From: Mycoplasmataceae bacterium | GTDB taxonomy: Bacteria; Bacillota_I; Bacilli_A; Mycoplasmatales; Mycoplasmoidaceae | Assembly: GCA_031261045.1 (NCBI GenBank) | Contig: JAISKE010000050.1 | Coordinates: forward strand, 1 to 25,746 | Reading direction: 5' to 3' | DNA: 25,746 nt | Shown here: piece by piece, positions 24,649 to 25,746 of the stretch | Numbering within the stretch: the stretch's first letter is position 1 | Layout: each line of letters begins with the position of its first letter | The notes under the pieces: generated by a model | The model's input: only the letters and a program-made list of their open reading frames with translations | The model's database searches: none | Told to the model about the DNA's origin: nothing | Position numbers and translations under genes: made by a program

Positions 24649-25746
24649 TTATTTACCCATGATTGATTTTGGTAAATAAACACCCACAATTAATAAAATG
24701 ATTCCGGCTGCTAAAATAATTAATAATAGTTTTCATGCAGTCTTGTAGAAATACTTAAACGGAACTTTAGCCATTTCACAACCCATAGCTAATGCCGGTG
24801 CACTTGGCGAAAATAAATTAGCTAAACCACTGGCAATAGATGCTGAGGCAATACCGCCAGATACGGAGTACCCAACGGTGGAAGAATATAAAGCTGGTGC
24901 AGCAATTGGGCCAAATACGGTATAAGCTAATCCGCTAGTACTTGGAAGAAAGATGGAGATTGCTATAAAGGCAAAGAATAAGATGAGGGTACCGAATATT
25001 TTATTAATATTCAAAGCAGAAGCAATCCCACCAGTAATTTCGGAATTAACTCCAGAATTGGTTAACATTAATGATAAACCCCGGGCTACGGCAATTACTA
25101 AAGCTACATTTAAGAAGTCTTTAGCTCCAATTAAACAATCTTTATAAAAATTATTAATGCCGGTTCAATGAATGGCTGCCACGATAATGGTACCGGCTAA
25201 GAATAATAATGAGAAAGAAACCAAATCTCAAGCTCCCAGTGCCCCCATGCCATTAGATAGGAAAGGGAAATTATTAACTAATCAGTCATTTGCATGAGTA
25301 AATATATGACCAGGAATAAAATCATCTCAGGGGATGGCACCTAAAATTAATAAACTAAAAGCTGAAAAGAAAATAACTAGAATTCATTTTCGTTTCTTAG
25401 TAAGTTCTGGGACGATAGTACTATCAAATACAAAAGTTTTAGCGTGCATTTCTCTTAAATCATAAACCAACGATTTCTTTGGATCGGCTTTAACCTTTTT
25501 AGCGTAAAGAGTTGTGAAAGTAATACCAATAGCAGTAAACACCACCCAAATCATTAATCTAAACACCACCCCATCTGTTAAACCTAAATTAGTTCAGCCA
25601 GCCATATTATGAGCTGGTCCAATGTTGGCAGCATCCATCGAAGTTAGAATCATGAACGGGTTTACGACAGAAGCACAACAGCCTAAACCAGCACTAAACA
25701 CGATCATAATAATACCAGTGGCAGCATCAAAACCAGCCACAAGCAC
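24649..25746 (-). CDS. YfcC-family transporter (5' partial)
   Basis: 365 residues visible, open to the window edge; the N-terminus lies to the right. Multi-pass membrane protein. 'GCCASVVNPFMILTSMDAANIG' matches the S-x-x-N-P-F re-entrant motif of YfcC/ArcD-like carriers (IT superfamily), and 'FLPSTSGLAYTVFGPIAAPA' the second S-x-S-G...P loop. A cytosolic loop (KKVKADPKKSLVYDLREMHAKTFVFD) separates the halves. Members are annotated as short-chain fatty acid, C4-dicarboxylate or basic amino acid carriers; the substrate here is unknown. It ends 38 bases before the udk start, which has its own -10. Confidence 0.8.

Noticed and set aside
1..25746. Many apparent pseudogenes with internal TGA stops
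   Set aside because: The TGA codons fall at positions where homologous families have Trp, so the genome uses the mollicute code; only the abiEii-like gene shows a true frameshift.

Overview
The window is a low-GC genome segment from a mollicute that reads UGA as tryptophan. At least fifteen genes stay open only if in-frame TGA codons are Trp, and each then gives a full-length recognisable protein (FeoB, NagE, NagA, ThrRS, NrdD, APC permease). This excludes Acholeplasma and phytoplasmas. I cannot name the species. Anaerobic ribonucleotide reductase, ferrous iron uptake and N-acetylglucosamine (GlcNAc) use suggest an anaerobic, host-associated lifestyle; that is inference.

Layout. 1-1666: 3' end of a helicase/nuclease-like protein, a two-TM protein and an AlkA-type DNA glycosylase. 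1667-2408: a compact non-annotated region holding three short plus-strand RNA units with covarying 9-bp terminator stems and two minus-strand 20-codon hydrophobic peptide genes. I read it as tandem type I toxin-antitoxin-like modules of the Fst/par kind, and it is the main discovery candidate. 2409-4746: feoAB. 4858-6533: a six-TM-like membrane protein and an ABC ATPase, convergent. 6708-8743: two lipoproteins in tandem. 8921-11426: nrdDG, where NrdD lacks the glycyl-radical tail. 11428-12418: an AbiE-like toxin-antitoxin pair whose toxin is frameshifted. 12484-12581: a possible small RNA. 12620-14217: a PQ-loop-like membrane protein and DegV.

14232-21103 is a leftward gene string: thrS, nagA, an extracytoplasmic anchored protein, nagE (PTS EIICB), nagB and cutC. 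NagE imports and phosphorylates GlcNAc, NagA deacetylates it, and NagB converts it to fructose-6-phosphate and ammonia. Upstream lie two small OB-fold proteins (SSB and a relative). The right end carries a small coiled-coil protein with a non-AUG start, an APC permease, uridine kinase and a partial YfcC-type transporter.

Regulatory style: seven genes have a TATAAT-like hexamer ending 6-8 bases before the ATG and no Shine-Dalgarno sequence, which suggests widespread leaderless transcripts. All assignments are from reading the sequence; no search or folding program was run.
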